Positions 1 through 8,919 are shown, numbered from the stretch's first letter. The stretch: DNA of 64,000 bases from AP-15 sp963703745 (GCA_963703745.1 CAVPFL010000002.1:496001-560000), one strand, 5' to 3'. Notes: generated by a model from the sequence alone, not told the origin. Made by a program: numbers and translations.

Positions 1-394
1 GGACGATCGTGAAGGACGGTGCCGGCGGGTGGGCGGCGAGCACGCTCGCGATCTCAGCCGGGGTGACGAGCGGGATGTCGCCCGGCAGAGTTAGCATGCC
101 CAGGCATCCCTCGGCGGCCAGCAGGCGCGCTGCCGCGGTGACTGCGCCGGTATGACCGTCGCGGGCACCGGTTTCGATCAACCGCGCGCCGTAGGTCGCC
201 GCCAAGCGGCCGGCCTCGGCATCCACCGTCACAACCACGAGCCCGGCGATGCCCGGGGTTGCGGTCAGCGCCGCCAGCACATCCTCGAGCATCGCCAGCG
301 CCAGCGCCTGCCGGGTCTCCGGCCGCAGCATCGCGGCGAGGCGCTCCTTCGCTCGATCGACCTCCTTGACCGGTACGACCGCCCACAGGTCCAT
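1..394 (-). CDS. cofC: 2-phospho-L-lactate guanylyltransferase, partial at window edge
   Basis: Reading leftward from an ATG at 394 the frame is open to the window edge, giving about 131 N-terminal residues that begin MDLWAVVPVKEVDRAKERL. This is the CofC start: a nucleotidyltransferase fold with the PVK..D.AK.RL motif that binds GTP, followed by a GD-containing metal-binding stretch (LTLPGDIPLV). CofC activates 2-phospholactate (or phosphoenolpyruvate) with GTP for F420 assembly. It starts one base after the cofD stop, so the two are one transcription unit. The C-terminus lies outside the window. Confidence 0.88.
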   Translation of the reverse strand, partial: MDLWAVVPVKEVDRAKERLAAMLRPETRQALALAMLEDVLAALTATPGIAGLVVVTVDAEAGRLAATYGARLIETGARDGHTGAVTAAARLLAAEGCLGMLTLPGDIPLVTPAEIASVLAAHPPAPSFTIV

Positions 395-395
395 T

Positions 396-1343
396 TCAGA
401 AACCTCGGCCGGCCGCTTCCAACACCACCCGCGCCAATGCCTCGCGATCCTCAAGCGACAGCATCAAAGTCCGCGCAAAGATCACCGGGACGCCGAGACC
501 GTGGATCTCTTCGGTATCCGCCTCGTCGGCGACATAGAGGTCGAGGATGTCGCCGTAATGCCGCGCCACGGCCGCGGCGTCCACGGGCAGGCCGAGCTCG
601 GCCATCATCTTGGCGGTCGGGCCCTTGACCGCCTTGCCGCCGATGATCGGCGAGACCGCGATGACCGGTGCCGCGCAAGCACGCAGCGCCTCGCAAACGC
701 CCCGCAGGCTGAGGATCGGGTCGATGCTGATAAACGGGTTCGACGGGCAGATCACGACCGCGCGCAAATTTTTGTCGGCCAGCGTTGCCAGGAAATCGGG
801 CTGTGGTCGCGCTTCGCCCGCACCGGCAAAGGCAATCTCGCGGACCGCGGGGGCGCAGCGCTCGCGCACGAAATAGTCCTGGAAGTCGAGCCAGCCAGCC
901 GGCGTCGAGAGCCAGGTGCGCACCCGGTCGTCGGTCATCGGCAACAGCCGCGCAGCAATCCCGAGGCGGCGGCGAAAATCGTCGGTGATCTCAGACAGGC
1001 TCTCGCCCGTGGCGAGCCGCCGGGTGCGCTCGACATGAGTGGCGAGGTCGCCGTCGCCGAGGTTGAACCAAGTCTCGCCGCCGAGGCTCGCGAGCGCCGC
1101 CATAAAGGTCCAGGTCTCGTCACGCCGGCCCCACCCCAACTCCGGGTTGTCGAGGCCGGCGAGGGTGTAGAGCAAGGTGTCGATATCGGGCGAGATCGAA
1201 AGCCCAAGATGCTCGAAATCATCGCCGGTATTGGCGACCACGGTCAGCGCTCCGGGAGGCAAAATTCGATAGAGGCCGAGGGCGAGCTTGGCGCCGCCGA
1301 TCCCGCCCGACAGCGCGAGCACGAAACCCTCTGGTCGGGTCAT
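396..1343 (-). CDS. cofD: LPPG:Fo 2-phospho-L-lactate transferase
   Basis: A 315-residue CofD/FbiA protein that transfers the phospholactyl (or phosphoenolpyruvyl) group to Fo in coenzyme F420 biosynthesis. Visible family motifs are the N-terminal GGIGGAK nucleotide-binding loop (about 13-20), NTGDD (about 39-43), the CPSNPFISIDPIL segment near residue 200 and SPIIGGKAVKGP near 232. Length is normal for the family (about 300-330). Its start overlaps the cofE stop in an ATGA-type junction (1340-1343) and cofC follows one base after its stop, so cofE, cofD and cofC are translationally coupled. Identification is secure; which phospho-donor is used cannot be read from sequence. Confidence 0.95.
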   Translation of the reverse strand: MTRPEGFVLALSGGIGGAKLALGLYRILPPGALTVVANTGDDFEHLGLSISPDIDTLLYTLAGLDNPELGWGRRDETWTFMAALASLGGETWFNLGDGDLATHVERTRRLATGESLSEITDDFRRRLGIAARLLPMTDDRVRTWLSTPAGWLDFQDYFVRERCAPAVREIAFAGAGEARPQPDFLATLADKNLRAVVICPSNPFISIDPILSLRGVCEALRACAAPVIAVSPIIGGKAVKGPTAKMMAELGLPVDAAAVARHYGDILDLYVADEADTEEIHGLGVPVIFARTLMLSLEDREALARVVLEAAGRGF

Positions 1344-2110
1344 CGAAAGAGGTCGTGCTCCGCAGGACGGATCAAGAAGCCAGCCGGCCGATCCGGAGCA
1401 GACCAGGCGAGGCCACGCACCAGCACCATCGGCATGGCTTCGTCGGCCTGCCCCATCAAGAGCCCCGCGGCGGCGGCGATCTCATCGGCAAAGCCGGTCT
1501 CGGTGACCAACAATTCCCGCCCAAAGAGATCGGGATGGCCGCGCAGGTCGACGAGTGCTGGCAGCCCTGCCGCACCAATCGCGACACCGACCGTGCCCTT
1601 GCGCCAAGGCCGTCCAAAGCTGTCGCTGATTATGACGCCGAGCCCGACGCCGAAGGCGCCGAACAGATATTGCCGCAAGGCGTGAGCCGAGCCGTCTGGG
1701 TCGACCGGCAGTAGCAACACGCGCTCTGACCCGGCCTCCCCGTCGATGTTCGAGTGATCGATACCGGCATTGGCCATCACGAAACCGAGGCGATGCTCGA
1801 CGATCAGAAGACCCGGGCGGTGGCGGACAACTCGTTTCGATTCGGAGAGAACCACCTCGACAAAGCGCGGGTCCTTGTCGAGTTCGGCGGCCAGCGCGAT
1901 CGCACGCTCCGAGGGCTGGACGGTGGCGATATCGACATACCGTCCCTCGGCCTTGGAGACGATCTTCTGCGCCACCACCAGGACATCGCCCTCTTCCGGG
2001 GCAAGTCCGTTGGTCGCGAACGCTGCGGCTGCGATCGCGCCGAGATCGTCGCCGGGCTGCACCAACGGGACACCGGCGAGCCCCGTCATCGTGACCCGGA
2101 CGGGAGCCAT
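1340..2110 (-). CDS. cofE: Coenzyme F420:L-glutamate ligase
   Basis: A 256-residue CofE protein, the GTP-dependent ligase that adds gamma-linked glutamates to F420-0. Family segments include VVAQKIVSKAEGR near residue 45, an HRLGFVMANAGIDHSN block near 105-120 and SDSFGRPWRKGTVGVAIG near 162-180. The length matches single-domain CofE; it lacks the C-terminal FMN reductase-like domain of actinobacterial FbiB, so reduction of dehydro-F420 would need another protein. It starts two bases after the stop of the Fgd-like gene and overlaps cofD by four bases, in the middle of a four-gene leftward operon. Confidence 0.94.
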   Translation of the reverse strand: MAPVRVTMTGLAGVPLVQPGDDLGAIAAAAFATNGLAPEEGDVLVVAQKIVSKAEGRYVDIATVQPSERAIALAAELDKDPRFVEVVLSESKRVVRHRPGLLIVEHRLGFVMANAGIDHSNIDGEAGSERVLLLPVDPDGSAHALRQYLFGAFGVGLGVIISDSFGRPWRKGTVGVAIGAAGLPALVDLRGHPDLFGRELLVTETGFADEIAAAAGLLMGQADEAMPMVLVRGLAWSAPDRPAGFLIRPAEHDLFR

Positions 2111-2112
2111 GA

Positions 2113-3117
2113 TCAGCCGAGCTTAGCGCGCAACAACGGCAGGACCTGTTCGGCGTAGAGCCTCAGGAACCGGGACTGGTCGGGGCCGGGGGCGTGAAAC
2201 ACGAGATGGGTGAAGCCGAGCTCGAAATAGGGCCGGATCTGCGCCAGCTGCTCTTCAGGGTCGGCCGAGACGATCCAGCGGCTCGCCGCTCGTTCGAGCG
2301 GCAATGCCGCGGCGAGTCGCTCCATTTCGAGCGGATCCTCGACATTCATCTTCTCCTCGGGCGTCAGGGCGAGTGCTGCCCAGTGCCGCGTATCCTCCAT
2401 TGCCCGGTCTCGGTCGGTGTCGAACGAAACTTTGACCTCGATCATCCGCTCGATGCTGTCGCTCGGGCGTCCGGCGCGTTGCAGCCCTTCCTCGACCTTG
2501 GGCAGCAAGGTGTCGCGGTACAGCGAATCTCCCTTGCCGCTGGTGCAGATGAACCCCTCGGCGACTTCGCCGGCCATCGCCGCGGCGGTCGGACCAGAGG
2601 CGGCAATCCAGATCGGCACGGGCTTCTCCGGCCGGTCGTATATCGTGGCACCCAAGGTTCGGTAGTACTGGCCCTCAAAGGTGACCCGCTCCTCGGTCCA
2701 CAGCCGCCGCATCAACGCAATCAACTCGCGCAGCCGACCTTGCCGCTCGCGGAAACCCGGCCATCTGATGCCGGTCGCCGGCACATCGTTCAGCGACTCG
2801 CCGGTGCCGACGCCAAAGATGACCCGGTCGGGAAACATGACCCCGAGCGTGCCGACCGCCTGCGCCACGACCGAGGGATGATAGCGAAAGGTCGGCGTCG
2901 CGACGCTTGTGCCGATCTGGACGCGCGTCGTCTTGGCGCCGAGCGCGCCGAGCCAGGCGAACGAAAACGGCGCGTGCCCGCCAGTGTGCTTCCACGGCTG
3001 AAAATGGTCGCTGACGAAGACCGAGTTGAATCCGACCGCCTCGGCCAGGCACGAGAACTCCAACAGCTCGCGCGGCCCGAACTGTTCCGCCGACGCCTTG
3101 TATCCGAACTTCAGCAA
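2113..3117 (-). CDS. fgd: F420-dependent glucose-6-phosphate dehydrogenase-like LLM oxidoreductase
   Basis: Starting from a TTG at 3117 the product is 334 residues, very close to mycobacterial Fgd1 (336). The start is chosen because AAGGAG sits 6 nt upstream and the next residues (LKFGYKASAEQF) are the Fgd N-terminus; the frame stays open further upstream to 3210 but that extension is unlike the family. Fgd hallmarks include VSDHFQPW near residue 40, GTSVATPTFRYHP, FGVGTGE, FICTSGKGD and a C-terminal HLVFHAPG. The enzyme would make reduced F420 from glucose-6-phosphate. It is the first gene of the F420 operon, so cofactor reduction and synthesis are co-expressed. Substrate specificity is inferred from similarity. 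Confidence 0.88.
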   Translation of the reverse strand: MLKFGYKASAEQFGPRELLEFSCLAEAVGFNSVFVSDHFQPWKHTGGHAPFSFAWLGALGAKTTRVQIGTSVATPTFRYHPSVVAQAVGTLGVMFPDRVIFGVGTGESLNDVPATGIRWPGFRERQGRLRELIALMRRLWTEERVTFEGQYYRTLGATIYDRPEKPVPIWIAASGPTAAAMAGEVAEGFICTSGKGDSLYRDTLLPKVEEGLQRAGRPSDSIERMIEVKVSFDTDRDRAMEDTRHWAALALTPEEKMNVEDPLEMERLAAALPLERAASRWIVSADPEEQLAQIRPYFELGFTHLVFHAPGPDQSRFLRLYAEQVLPLLRAKLG

Positions 3118-3461
3118 CGCCTGCTCCTTCGAATTAGGGTCACCGCAGAGGCACAGTGATCCGCGGAGAAGTGACCTTTCGTCCTCCCGGCGAAGGAGGA
3201 TGTAACCCAATGCCGGTCTCGCCGTGACGTTTCATTTGGCGACATGCTCAATCTTGGGCAAGGCGGAGGGATCGGCAGAAGGATTGGCGCGGCACCCTCG
3301 TAACCCACTGACAGGTTTATACGGTGGAATTGGGCCAAGTCCTAGAGATGACGACCGCATTGCGCCACCGGCCCTTTCCGCGCGCGATCGATCACATGGT
3401 GCGGCTTTCTCCAGGTGGAGGTAGCCTCTATCATCCCCGAAGTGAAATCGAGGACCCGCAA

Positions 3462-4529
3462 ATGCCTGCTCATGCCGCTGACGCCGCCGCGCTTGGCGAA
3501 CGTGCTCGCTGGCCGAATTATCACGAGGGCGACTACGTCATCCGCAACTATGTGTTCCGGAACGGCGAGACGCTGCCCGAGCTGAAACTCCACTACCGCA
3601 CCCTTGGAACGGCAAAACACAATGCCGCGGGCAAGATCATCAACGGGGTGCTGCTGTTGCAGGGCAACACCGGCACCGGTGCCAATTGGCTGCGCCCGAG
3701 CCTCGCCGACGAGCTGTTTTCTCCCGGGCAGCCGCTCGATGCCGCGGAATACCTCATGATCATGCCGGACGCGATCGGTCGTGGCGGATCGAGCAAGCCC
3801 TCCGACGGTCTCAAAGGGAAATTCCCGCACTACCGCTACTATGACATGGTCGAGTCCGGCTATCGGCTGATCAGCGAAGGTCTCGATGTTGCCCATCTGC
3901 GGCTGGTCATCGGCAGCTCGATGGGTGGCATGCATGCGTGGATGTGGGCCGAGATGTACCCCGAGCTGATGGACGGGGTGGTGCCGATCTCCTGCCAGCC
4001 GGTCGAGATCAGCGGCCGCAACTGGCTCGGCCGCCGCGCCCAGGCCGAAGCGATCCGGCACGACCCGGACTGGAACAATGGCTTCTACGAAACGAACCCA
4101 CGCCACTACATCTACGCCGCCGCCGGGAATTTCGGCACCGAAAGCCCGACCCGCATTCAGGAAATGGCACCGACTCTCGCTGCCGCCAACACGCTCTACG
4201 AGCGCCGACTCGCCGAGGCGGCGAAGGGCGACGCCAACAACCAGCTCTGGGCGATCGAGGCGATCATGGACTACAACCCGGAGCCCGATCTCGACAAGAT
4301 CAAGGCCAGGGTGATGCTGATCAACGACGCAGAAGATCACGCGAACCCGCCCGAGCTCGGGACCGTCGAACGCGCGATGAAACGGGTCAAGCACGGCCGT
4401 TATGTACTGATCCCGGCCGGACCCAATACGCACGGGCATTTCAGCCATTTCTATGCCGAGCTGTGGAAGCCCTATCTGATCGAGTTCATGAAGACCCTGG
4501 AGACGCCCTTGGACGCGGCGGCCGAGTAG
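3462..4529 (+). CDS. Alpha/beta hydrolase of the homoserine acetyltransferase (MetX) superfamily
   Basis: From the ATG at 3462 the protein is 355 residues; the frame opens earlier (3324) but a GAGG about 10 nt upstream and the family N-terminus favour 3462. It has the alpha/beta hydrolase fold: the nucleophile elbow GSSMGGMHAW, an acid in LINDAEDHANP and a histidine in NTHGHFSHF. MetX relatives acylate homoserine, but many with this sequence style are uncharacterised hydrolases, and no methionine genes are nearby. It heads a rightward run with two SDRs, a carboxymuconolactone-decarboxylase-like protein, a DUF3750 lipoprotein and an iron-type dehydrogenase, so a catabolic ester or acyl hydrolase is more likely than methionine synthesis. 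Confidence 0.82.
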   Translation: MPAHAADAAALGERARWPNYHEGDYVIRNYVFRNGETLPELKLHYRTLGTAKHNAAGKIINGVLLLQGNTGTGANWLRPSLADELFSPGQPLDAAEYLMIMPDAIGRGGSSKPSDGLKGKFPHYRYYDMVESGYRLISEGLDVAHLRLVIGSSMGGMHAWMWAEMYPELMDGVVPISCQPVEISGRNWLGRRAQAEAIRHDPDWNNGFYETNPRHYIYAAAGNFGTESPTRIQEMAPTLAAANTLYERRLAEAAKGDANNQLWAIEAIMDYNPEPDLDKIKARVMLINDAEDHANPPELGTVERAMKRVKHGRYVLIPAGPNTHGHFSHFYAELWKPYLIEFMKTLETPLDAAAE

Positions 4530-4547
4530 GCGAGCGAGACCACAATC

Positions 4548-5291
4548 ATGGGCATGCTCGACGGGCAGGTGGCGCTGGTGACAGGCGGCAGCAAAGGCCT
4601 GGGGGCCGCGACTGCACGTCTGTTCGCAGAGGCCGGAGCGCGAGTCGTCGTCACCTTCGCCAGCGACGCCGAGGCCGCGGAACAGCTGATCGAGAGCCTC
4701 CCCGGCGCGGGCCACCGCGCCTGCCGCGCCCCGGCGCAGGACTCGCGCGCGATCGAAGCTCTGGCCGATGCGCTCGGCACGACCGAGGGCCGCCTCGACA
4801 TCCTGGTCAACAATGCCGGCAGCACCCGAGTGATCCCGCATGCCGATCTGCGCGCCCTCGACGACGCGTTTTTCGACTTCGTGCTGGCGGTCAATCTGCG
4901 CGGCCCTTTCGCCACGGTACGCGCCTGCCGGCGATTGCTCGAGGCGAGCGGGCATGGCCTCGTCGTCAATGTCGGCTCGGTGTCCGGTATGCGCGGCGGC
5001 GGCAGCAACATCGCCTATGCCGCCGCCAAGGCCGGACTGCACGCGATGACGATGTCCTTGGCACGGGCACTGGCGCCCGAGATCCGGGTCGTTGCCGTCG
5101 CCCCGAGCTTGATGGAGACGCCGATGACGGAGATGTGGACCCCGCAGCAGCGCGCCCAAAGGATCGCCGGCAACCCGCTCAAGCGGATCGGCCAGCCCGA
5201 GGAGGTGGCGGCGGTGATTCTAGGGCTGGCGACGACGATGACTTTTGTCAACGGGACGGTCATCCCGGTCGACGGCGGCAGCCTTTTGTAA
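4548..5291 (+). CDS. SDR family oxidoreductase
   Basis: A 247-residue classical short-chain dehydrogenase. It has the Rossmann motif TGGSKGLG (about 12-19), NNAG (about 88-91), a serine in VGSVSG and the catalytic YAAAK (about 157-161). The C-terminus ends PVDGGSLL, as in the FabG-like branch that uses NAD(P)H. It begins 18 nt after the hydrolase gene, and a second SDR follows after 27 nt, which suggests sequential steps of one pathway. The substrate is unknown. Confidence 0.88.
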   Translation: MGMLDGQVALVTGGSKGLGAATARLFAEAGARVVVTFASDAEAAEQLIESLPGAGHRACRAPAQDSRAIEALADALGTTEGRLDILVNNAGSTRVIPHADLRALDDAFFDFVLAVNLRGPFATVRACRRLLEASGHGLVVNVGSVSGMRGGGSNIAYAAAKAGLHAMTMSLARALAPEIRVVAVAPSLMETPMTEMWTPQQRAQRIAGNPLKRIGQPEEVAAVILGLATTMTFVNGTVIPVDGGSLL

Positions 5292-5318
5292 AAAGCCCTG
5301 AACCGATAGGAGGAGACG

Positions 5319-6161
5319 ATGAGCGGACAGCAGCGTACGGCGATCGTGACCGGTGCCGCGGGTGGCATCGGCCGGGAATTGGTGCTGGGCCTGCTCGGCA
5401 AGGGGCTCAGGGTCGCGGCGGTCGACCGCACCGCTCAGGGTCTCACCGATCTCGCCCAAGCGGCGCAGGAGCGGCAGCACGGCGCGAATTTGATGACGAT
5501 CGAGGCCGACCTCGCCCGCGACGAGGCGATCGACGAGATCGTCGCCAAGGCGCGCGGCCGCTTCGGGGCGATCGACATCCTGGTCAACAATGCCGGCGTC
5601 GGCCAGGCGACGATCCGCAGCGACAACCGGCAGCGCCCGATCAAGTTCTGGGAGGTGACCCCCGATTTGTGGAAGCTCTTTGTCGCCGTCCACAACAACG
5701 CGCCGATGGCGCTGTCGCGGGCTCTCGTTCACGACATGATGCGCCAGAAATGGGGCCGCATCGTCAACATCACGACGAGCCTCGGCACGATGATCCGTGA
5801 GGGCTCGCCGACCTATGGCCCGTCGAAGGCGGCATTGGAGGCCTTCTCGGCGATCATGGCCAAGGACCTCGCCGGCACCGGCGTCACGGTCAACGTGCTG
5901 GTGCCGGGCGGGGTCACTAATACCCCCATGGTGCCGCTCGAAGCCGGCTACGACCGCGCCGAGATGATCCAGCCTGCGGTGATGGCGCCGCCGCTCAACT
6001 GGCTGGTGTCCGATGCTGCCGGCGGCGTGACCGGGCGGCGCTTTCTGGCGGTGCATTGGGATCCGAGCCTGCCGCCCGAAGAAGCCGCCGCAAAAGCCGG
6101 CGCTGCGGTCGCCTGGACCGATATCGCGACGATGCCGATAGAGCCGCCGCGGCGAAATTAG
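5319..6161 (+). CDS. SDR family oxidoreductase
   Basis: A 280-residue short-chain dehydrogenase preceded by AGGAGG about 7 nt upstream of its ATG. Visible motifs are TGAAGGIG (about 10-17), NNAGVG (about 89-94), the catalytic serine in ITTSLGT and YGPSK (about 166-170). It carries a longer C-terminal region (to about 280) than the neighbouring SDR, including a substrate-loop segment around LVPGGVTNTPMVP. Being in tandem with another SDR that shares little sequence beyond family motifs, it probably acts on a different intermediate of the same substrate. Specificity is not readable. Confidence 0.87.
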   Translation: MSGQQRTAIVTGAAGGIGRELVLGLLGKGLRVAAVDRTAQGLTDLAQAAQERQHGANLMTIEADLARDEAIDEIVAKARGRFGAIDILVNNAGVGQATIRSDNRQRPIKFWEVTPDLWKLFVAVHNNAPMALSRALVHDMMRQKWGRIVNITTSLGTMIREGSPTYGPSKAALEAFSAIMAKDLAGTGVTVNVLVPGGVTNTPMVPLEAGYDRAEMIQPAVMAPPLNWLVSDAAGGVTGRRFLAVHWDPSLPPEEAAAKAGAAVAWTDIATMPIEPPRRN

Positions 6162-6209
6162 CAACGAGCCGAACTCGCTCCCCAAACCACCCTTAGAAGG
6201 AAGACCGAG

Positions 6210-6770
6210 ATGCCCGATACGCCGACCTTTGGCCGTTATACCGAGATCCCCTATGAGCAGATGACCGCCGAGCAGCAGGAGGGTTATCGCCTTCTGAAGG
6301 AGGTCCGCGGCCAAGTCGGCGGGCCGAGCAAGATCTGGGTGCACAATCCCAAGCTGACGAAGGCGGCCGCGCCGCTCGGCGCCCATTTCCACCCGGGCCA
6401 TTACTCGCTCAGCGAACGGGAGCGCGAGATCGCCGTTATCATCATCAACAGCAAATGGCATTCGGCCTACCCGACCGCCGCCCATGAGCGCCGTGGTAAG
6501 GAAGTCGGGCTGCCGGGCGACAAGGTCGAGGCGTTGTTGTCCGGCCTGCCGACTTCGTTCTCCGACGAGCGCGAGCAAATCGTCTATGAGATGGCGACCG
6601 CGCTTGCCAATTCGCGCTGGGTCGCGAAGGGGCTCTATGACCGCGCGGTCAAGGCGCTCGGCCATGTCGGCATCACCGACGTGATCACGTTGATGGGCTA
6701 CTACACCAGCGTTTCGATGACCCTGGCCTTTTACGACGTGCCGGCTGGGGCGACGGGCATGGCGCGTTAG
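6210..6770 (+). CDS. Carboxymuconolactone decarboxylase/AhpD-like family protein
   Basis: A 186-residue alpha-helical protein of the CMD/AhpD superfamily, recognised from the LSEREREIAVIIINSKW segment followed by an AAHERRGKEVGL helix. Peroxidase members use a CxxC pair at the start of that helix; this protein contains no cysteine at all, so it cannot act as an AhpD-type disulfide reductase. An AAGGAAG lies just upstream of the ATG. It sits between an SDR and a DUF3750 lipoprotein gene within the catabolic run. A lyase or decarboxylase-like role is possible but unproven. Confidence 0.8.
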   Translation: MPDTPTFGRYTEIPYEQMTAEQQEGYRLLKEVRGQVGGPSKIWVHNPKLTKAAAPLGAHFHPGHYSLSEREREIAVIIINSKWHSAYPTAAHERRGKEVGLPGDKVEALLSGLPTSFSDEREQIVYEMATALANSRWVAKGLYDRAVKALGHVGITDVITLMGYYTSVSMTLAFYDVPAGATGMAR

Positions 6771-6785
6771 TCCGCCAAGCCGGAC

Positions 6786-7535
6786 ATGCAGTTTGCGGCG
6801 TCGTCCGGTCTGCTGCTGTTCGGGCTGTTCGTGCTGCCGGTGCTGGTCAGCGGTTGCCTGCCCGATGGGCGCGGTGGGGTGCCGTGGTACGAGGCGCGCC
6901 GCGACCCTACCGGCCTGGCACCCGACCCGACGACCACACAAGAGGCAGTAATTCAGGTCTATGCCGCGCGTGCCGTCTCGTGGCGCGGGGTCCTTTCTGT
7001 GCACACCTGGATTGCGGTCAAGCCGTCCGGGGCCGAGCGCTATACGCGGTACGAGGTGCTCGGTTTTGGCGTCGCCAACGGTGCCCCGGCGATCCGGGTC
7101 GACCGGACCGGCCCCGACAATTACTGGTTCGGCGCCCGGCCGCAGATCATCTTTGACCGGCGCGGCCCGGGTGTCGACGCGATGATCGAGGAGATCCGCG
7201 CGGCGGTCGCAAGCTATCCCTATCCGCACGAGTACCGCGCCTGGCCCGGCCCCAACAGCAACACTTTCACGGCCTATATCGCCCGGCAAGTCCCCGAACT
7301 CGGCCTCGATTTGCCTTCCAATGCGATCGGCAAAGACTTCCTGCCCGGTGGTGCGCTGTTCGCCGCCGCGCCCAGCGGCTCGGGGTTTCAAGTTTCGGTC
7401 TACGGCCTGGCTGGGCTCCTCCTCGCCGTCGATGAGGGGCTCGAGCTCAACGTTCTGGGGCTCAATATCGGCATCGACGCCGCTGTACCGGCGCTCAAGC
7501 TGCCGGCGATCGGTCGATTGGGGCTGGACCGCTGA
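6786..7535 (+). CDS. DUF3750 family lipoprotein
   Basis: A 249-residue predicted lipoprotein. The N-terminus is a hydrophobic signal sequence ending in a lipobox (LVSGC, Cys about residue 24), so the mature protein should be anchored in a membrane facing the periplasm. The body matches the DUF3750 family pattern: WYEARRDPTGLAPDP, VHTWIAVKPSG, WPGPNSNTF and a C-terminal IGKDFLPGG with LGLNIGIDAAVPALKLP. The function of DUF3750 is unknown. The gene lies 15 nt after the CMD-like gene and 23 nt before the iron-type dehydrogenase, so it appears co-transcribed with them. Confidence 0.85.
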   Translation: MQFAASSGLLLFGLFVLPVLVSGCLPDGRGGVPWYEARRDPTGLAPDPTTTQEAVIQVYAARAVSWRGVLSVHTWIAVKPSGAERYTRYEVLGFGVANGAPAIRVDRTGPDNYWFGARPQIIFDRRGPGVDAMIEEIRAAVASYPYPHEYRAWPGPNSNTFTAYIARQVPELGLDLPSNAIGKDFLPGGALFAAAPSGSGFQVSVYGLAGLLLAVDEGLELNVLGLNIGIDAAVPALKLPAIGRLGLDR

Positions 7536-7558
7536 AGATCCCCACGGGAGGAAAGACC

Positions 7559-8731
7559 ATGCTGCATTCGGGCCGCGTCGTCTTTGGTGAGATGGATGAG
7601 GTGGTGTTCGGCAGACCGGCCGCCGAGGTGGTCGCCGAGGAAGCGCGGCGGTACCAGGCCGAGCGGGTATTTTTGATGGCGAGCGGCACACTCAACCGGA
7701 CCACCGACGAGGTCGCGAAGGTCCGTCGGGCGCTCGGCAACCGGTTTGCCGGCCTGTTCGACCGGATGCCGCCGCATACGCCGCGGCGGGCCGTGATCGA
7801 AGCCGCGGCGGCGGCGCGCGAGGCGGGCGCCGATCTGATCGCGACGGTCGGGGGCGGCTCGGTGACGGATGGCGCCAAGGCCGTCCAGCTCTGCCTGGCG
7901 AACGACATCCGCACCACCGAGGCGCTCGACCAGTACCGGCCGGTCAAGGGACCGAATGGCTCCGTTGGACCACCGCCGTGCAACCCGCCTTCGGTGCCGC
8001 AGATCACGGTGCCGACCACGCTTTCGGCCGGAGAGTTCAGCGCCATCGCCGGCGTCACCGATGAGCGAAGCCGCGTCAAGGAGCTGTTCCGCCATCCGCG
8101 GATCATCCCGCGCGCGGTGGTGCTGGACCCGGCGGTCACGGTGCACACGCCCGAATGGCTGTGGCTGTCGACCGGCATCCGTGCGGTCGACCATTGCGTC
8201 GAGGGCATCTGCTCTCGTGAGGCCAATCCCTATGCCGACGCGCAGGCTTTGCACGGGTTGGCATTGCTCTGCCGCGGGCTGCCGCGCGTCAAGACCGATC
8301 CCGGCGATCTCGCAGCCCGCCTCGACTGCCAGATCGGCTCGTGGCTGTCGATGGGGCCGCTCGCCAGCGGCGTGCCGATGGGTGCCAGCCACGGCATCGG
8401 CTATGTGTTGGGTGCGGTGTTCGACGCCCCGCACGGCCACACCTCGTGCATCATGCTGCCGGCGGTGATGCGCTGGAACAAGCCGGCAAACGCCGAGCGC
8501 CAGGCTCTGGTCGCCGCGGCGATGGGGCATCCGAATGAGGATGCCGGCGATGTGCTTGACGCGTTCATCGCCGGGCTCGGCATGCCGCGCAGCCTCGGCT
8601 CGATAAAGATCGGCCCGGAGAGCTTCGCGCGGATTGCCGAGCAGGCGATGGACACCCCGTGGGTCCCGCGCAATCCGCGGCCGATCCCCGGTCCGGCGCA
8701 GGTTCGCGAGATCCTCGAACTGGCAGCCTAA
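7559..8731 (+). CDS. Iron-containing alcohol dehydrogenase / maleylacetate reductase-like
   Basis: A 390-residue group III (iron-type) dehydrogenase. It has the nucleotide-binding GGGSVTDGAK near residue 101-110, PTTLSAGEFS near 155, and the metal-binding histidines in AVDHCVEG (about 218), MGASHGIGYVLG (about 280) and APHGHTSC (about 297). These last segments resemble maleylacetate reductases, which finish aromatic ring degradation, more than ordinary ethanol dehydrogenases. A GGGAGGAAAG ribosome site precedes the ATG. It closes the rightward operon that starts at 3462, which supports an aromatic or alicyclic catabolic pathway; exact substrate is inference. Confidence 0.85.
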   Translation: MLHSGRVVFGEMDEVVFGRPAAEVVAEEARRYQAERVFLMASGTLNRTTDEVAKVRRALGNRFAGLFDRMPPHTPRRAVIEAAAAAREAGADLIATVGGGSVTDGAKAVQLCLANDIRTTEALDQYRPVKGPNGSVGPPPCNPPSVPQITVPTTLSAGEFSAIAGVTDERSRVKELFRHPRIIPRAVVLDPAVTVHTPEWLWLSTGIRAVDHCVEGICSREANPYADAQALHGLALLCRGLPRVKTDPGDLAARLDCQIGSWLSMGPLASGVPMGASHGIGYVLGAVFDAPHGHTSCIMLPAVMRWNKPANAERQALVAAAMGHPNEDAGDVLDAFIAGLGMPRSLGSIKIGPESFARIAEQAMDTPWVPRNPRPIPGPAQVREILELAA

Positions 8732-8841
8732 GCGGCCTGCTATATCCCGTCGGCGGGAAAAACTGGCAAAAACCGGTTGTGGGCCATGTGGAGACCGGAT
8801 CGGCGCCGCTAAGTCATTGAGAATTGGTAAGTCGAAGGGCA

Positions 8842-8919
8842 AATTCCCTAAGCGGCCGAATAGAGAATTAAACCGCCCGAACAGGGAACGAAAAACGCCG
8901 ATCAGGGAAGGTCCAGGGA
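8842..8919. repeat. Degenerate ~21-bp intergenic tandem repeat
   Basis: Between the dehydrogenase stop (8731) and the REC-HPt gene, three to four imperfect copies of a 21-24 bp unit can be read, each ending in a CAGGGAA-like block (for example around 8882, 8903 and 8916). The stretch 8732-8953 otherwise holds no gene. Read as protein it gives repetitive NRE/PNRE peptides, an artefact of the repeat. Confidence 0.45.

Noticed and set aside
3342..5159. 605-codon leftward ORF opposite the hydrolase and SDR genes
   Set aside because: Antisense shadow of well-supported genes; composition is typical of high-GC reverse frames.
5220..8842. Long leftward ORFs (823 and 480 codons) opposite the catabolic operon
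   Set aside because: Antisense shadows with no domain or ribosome site.
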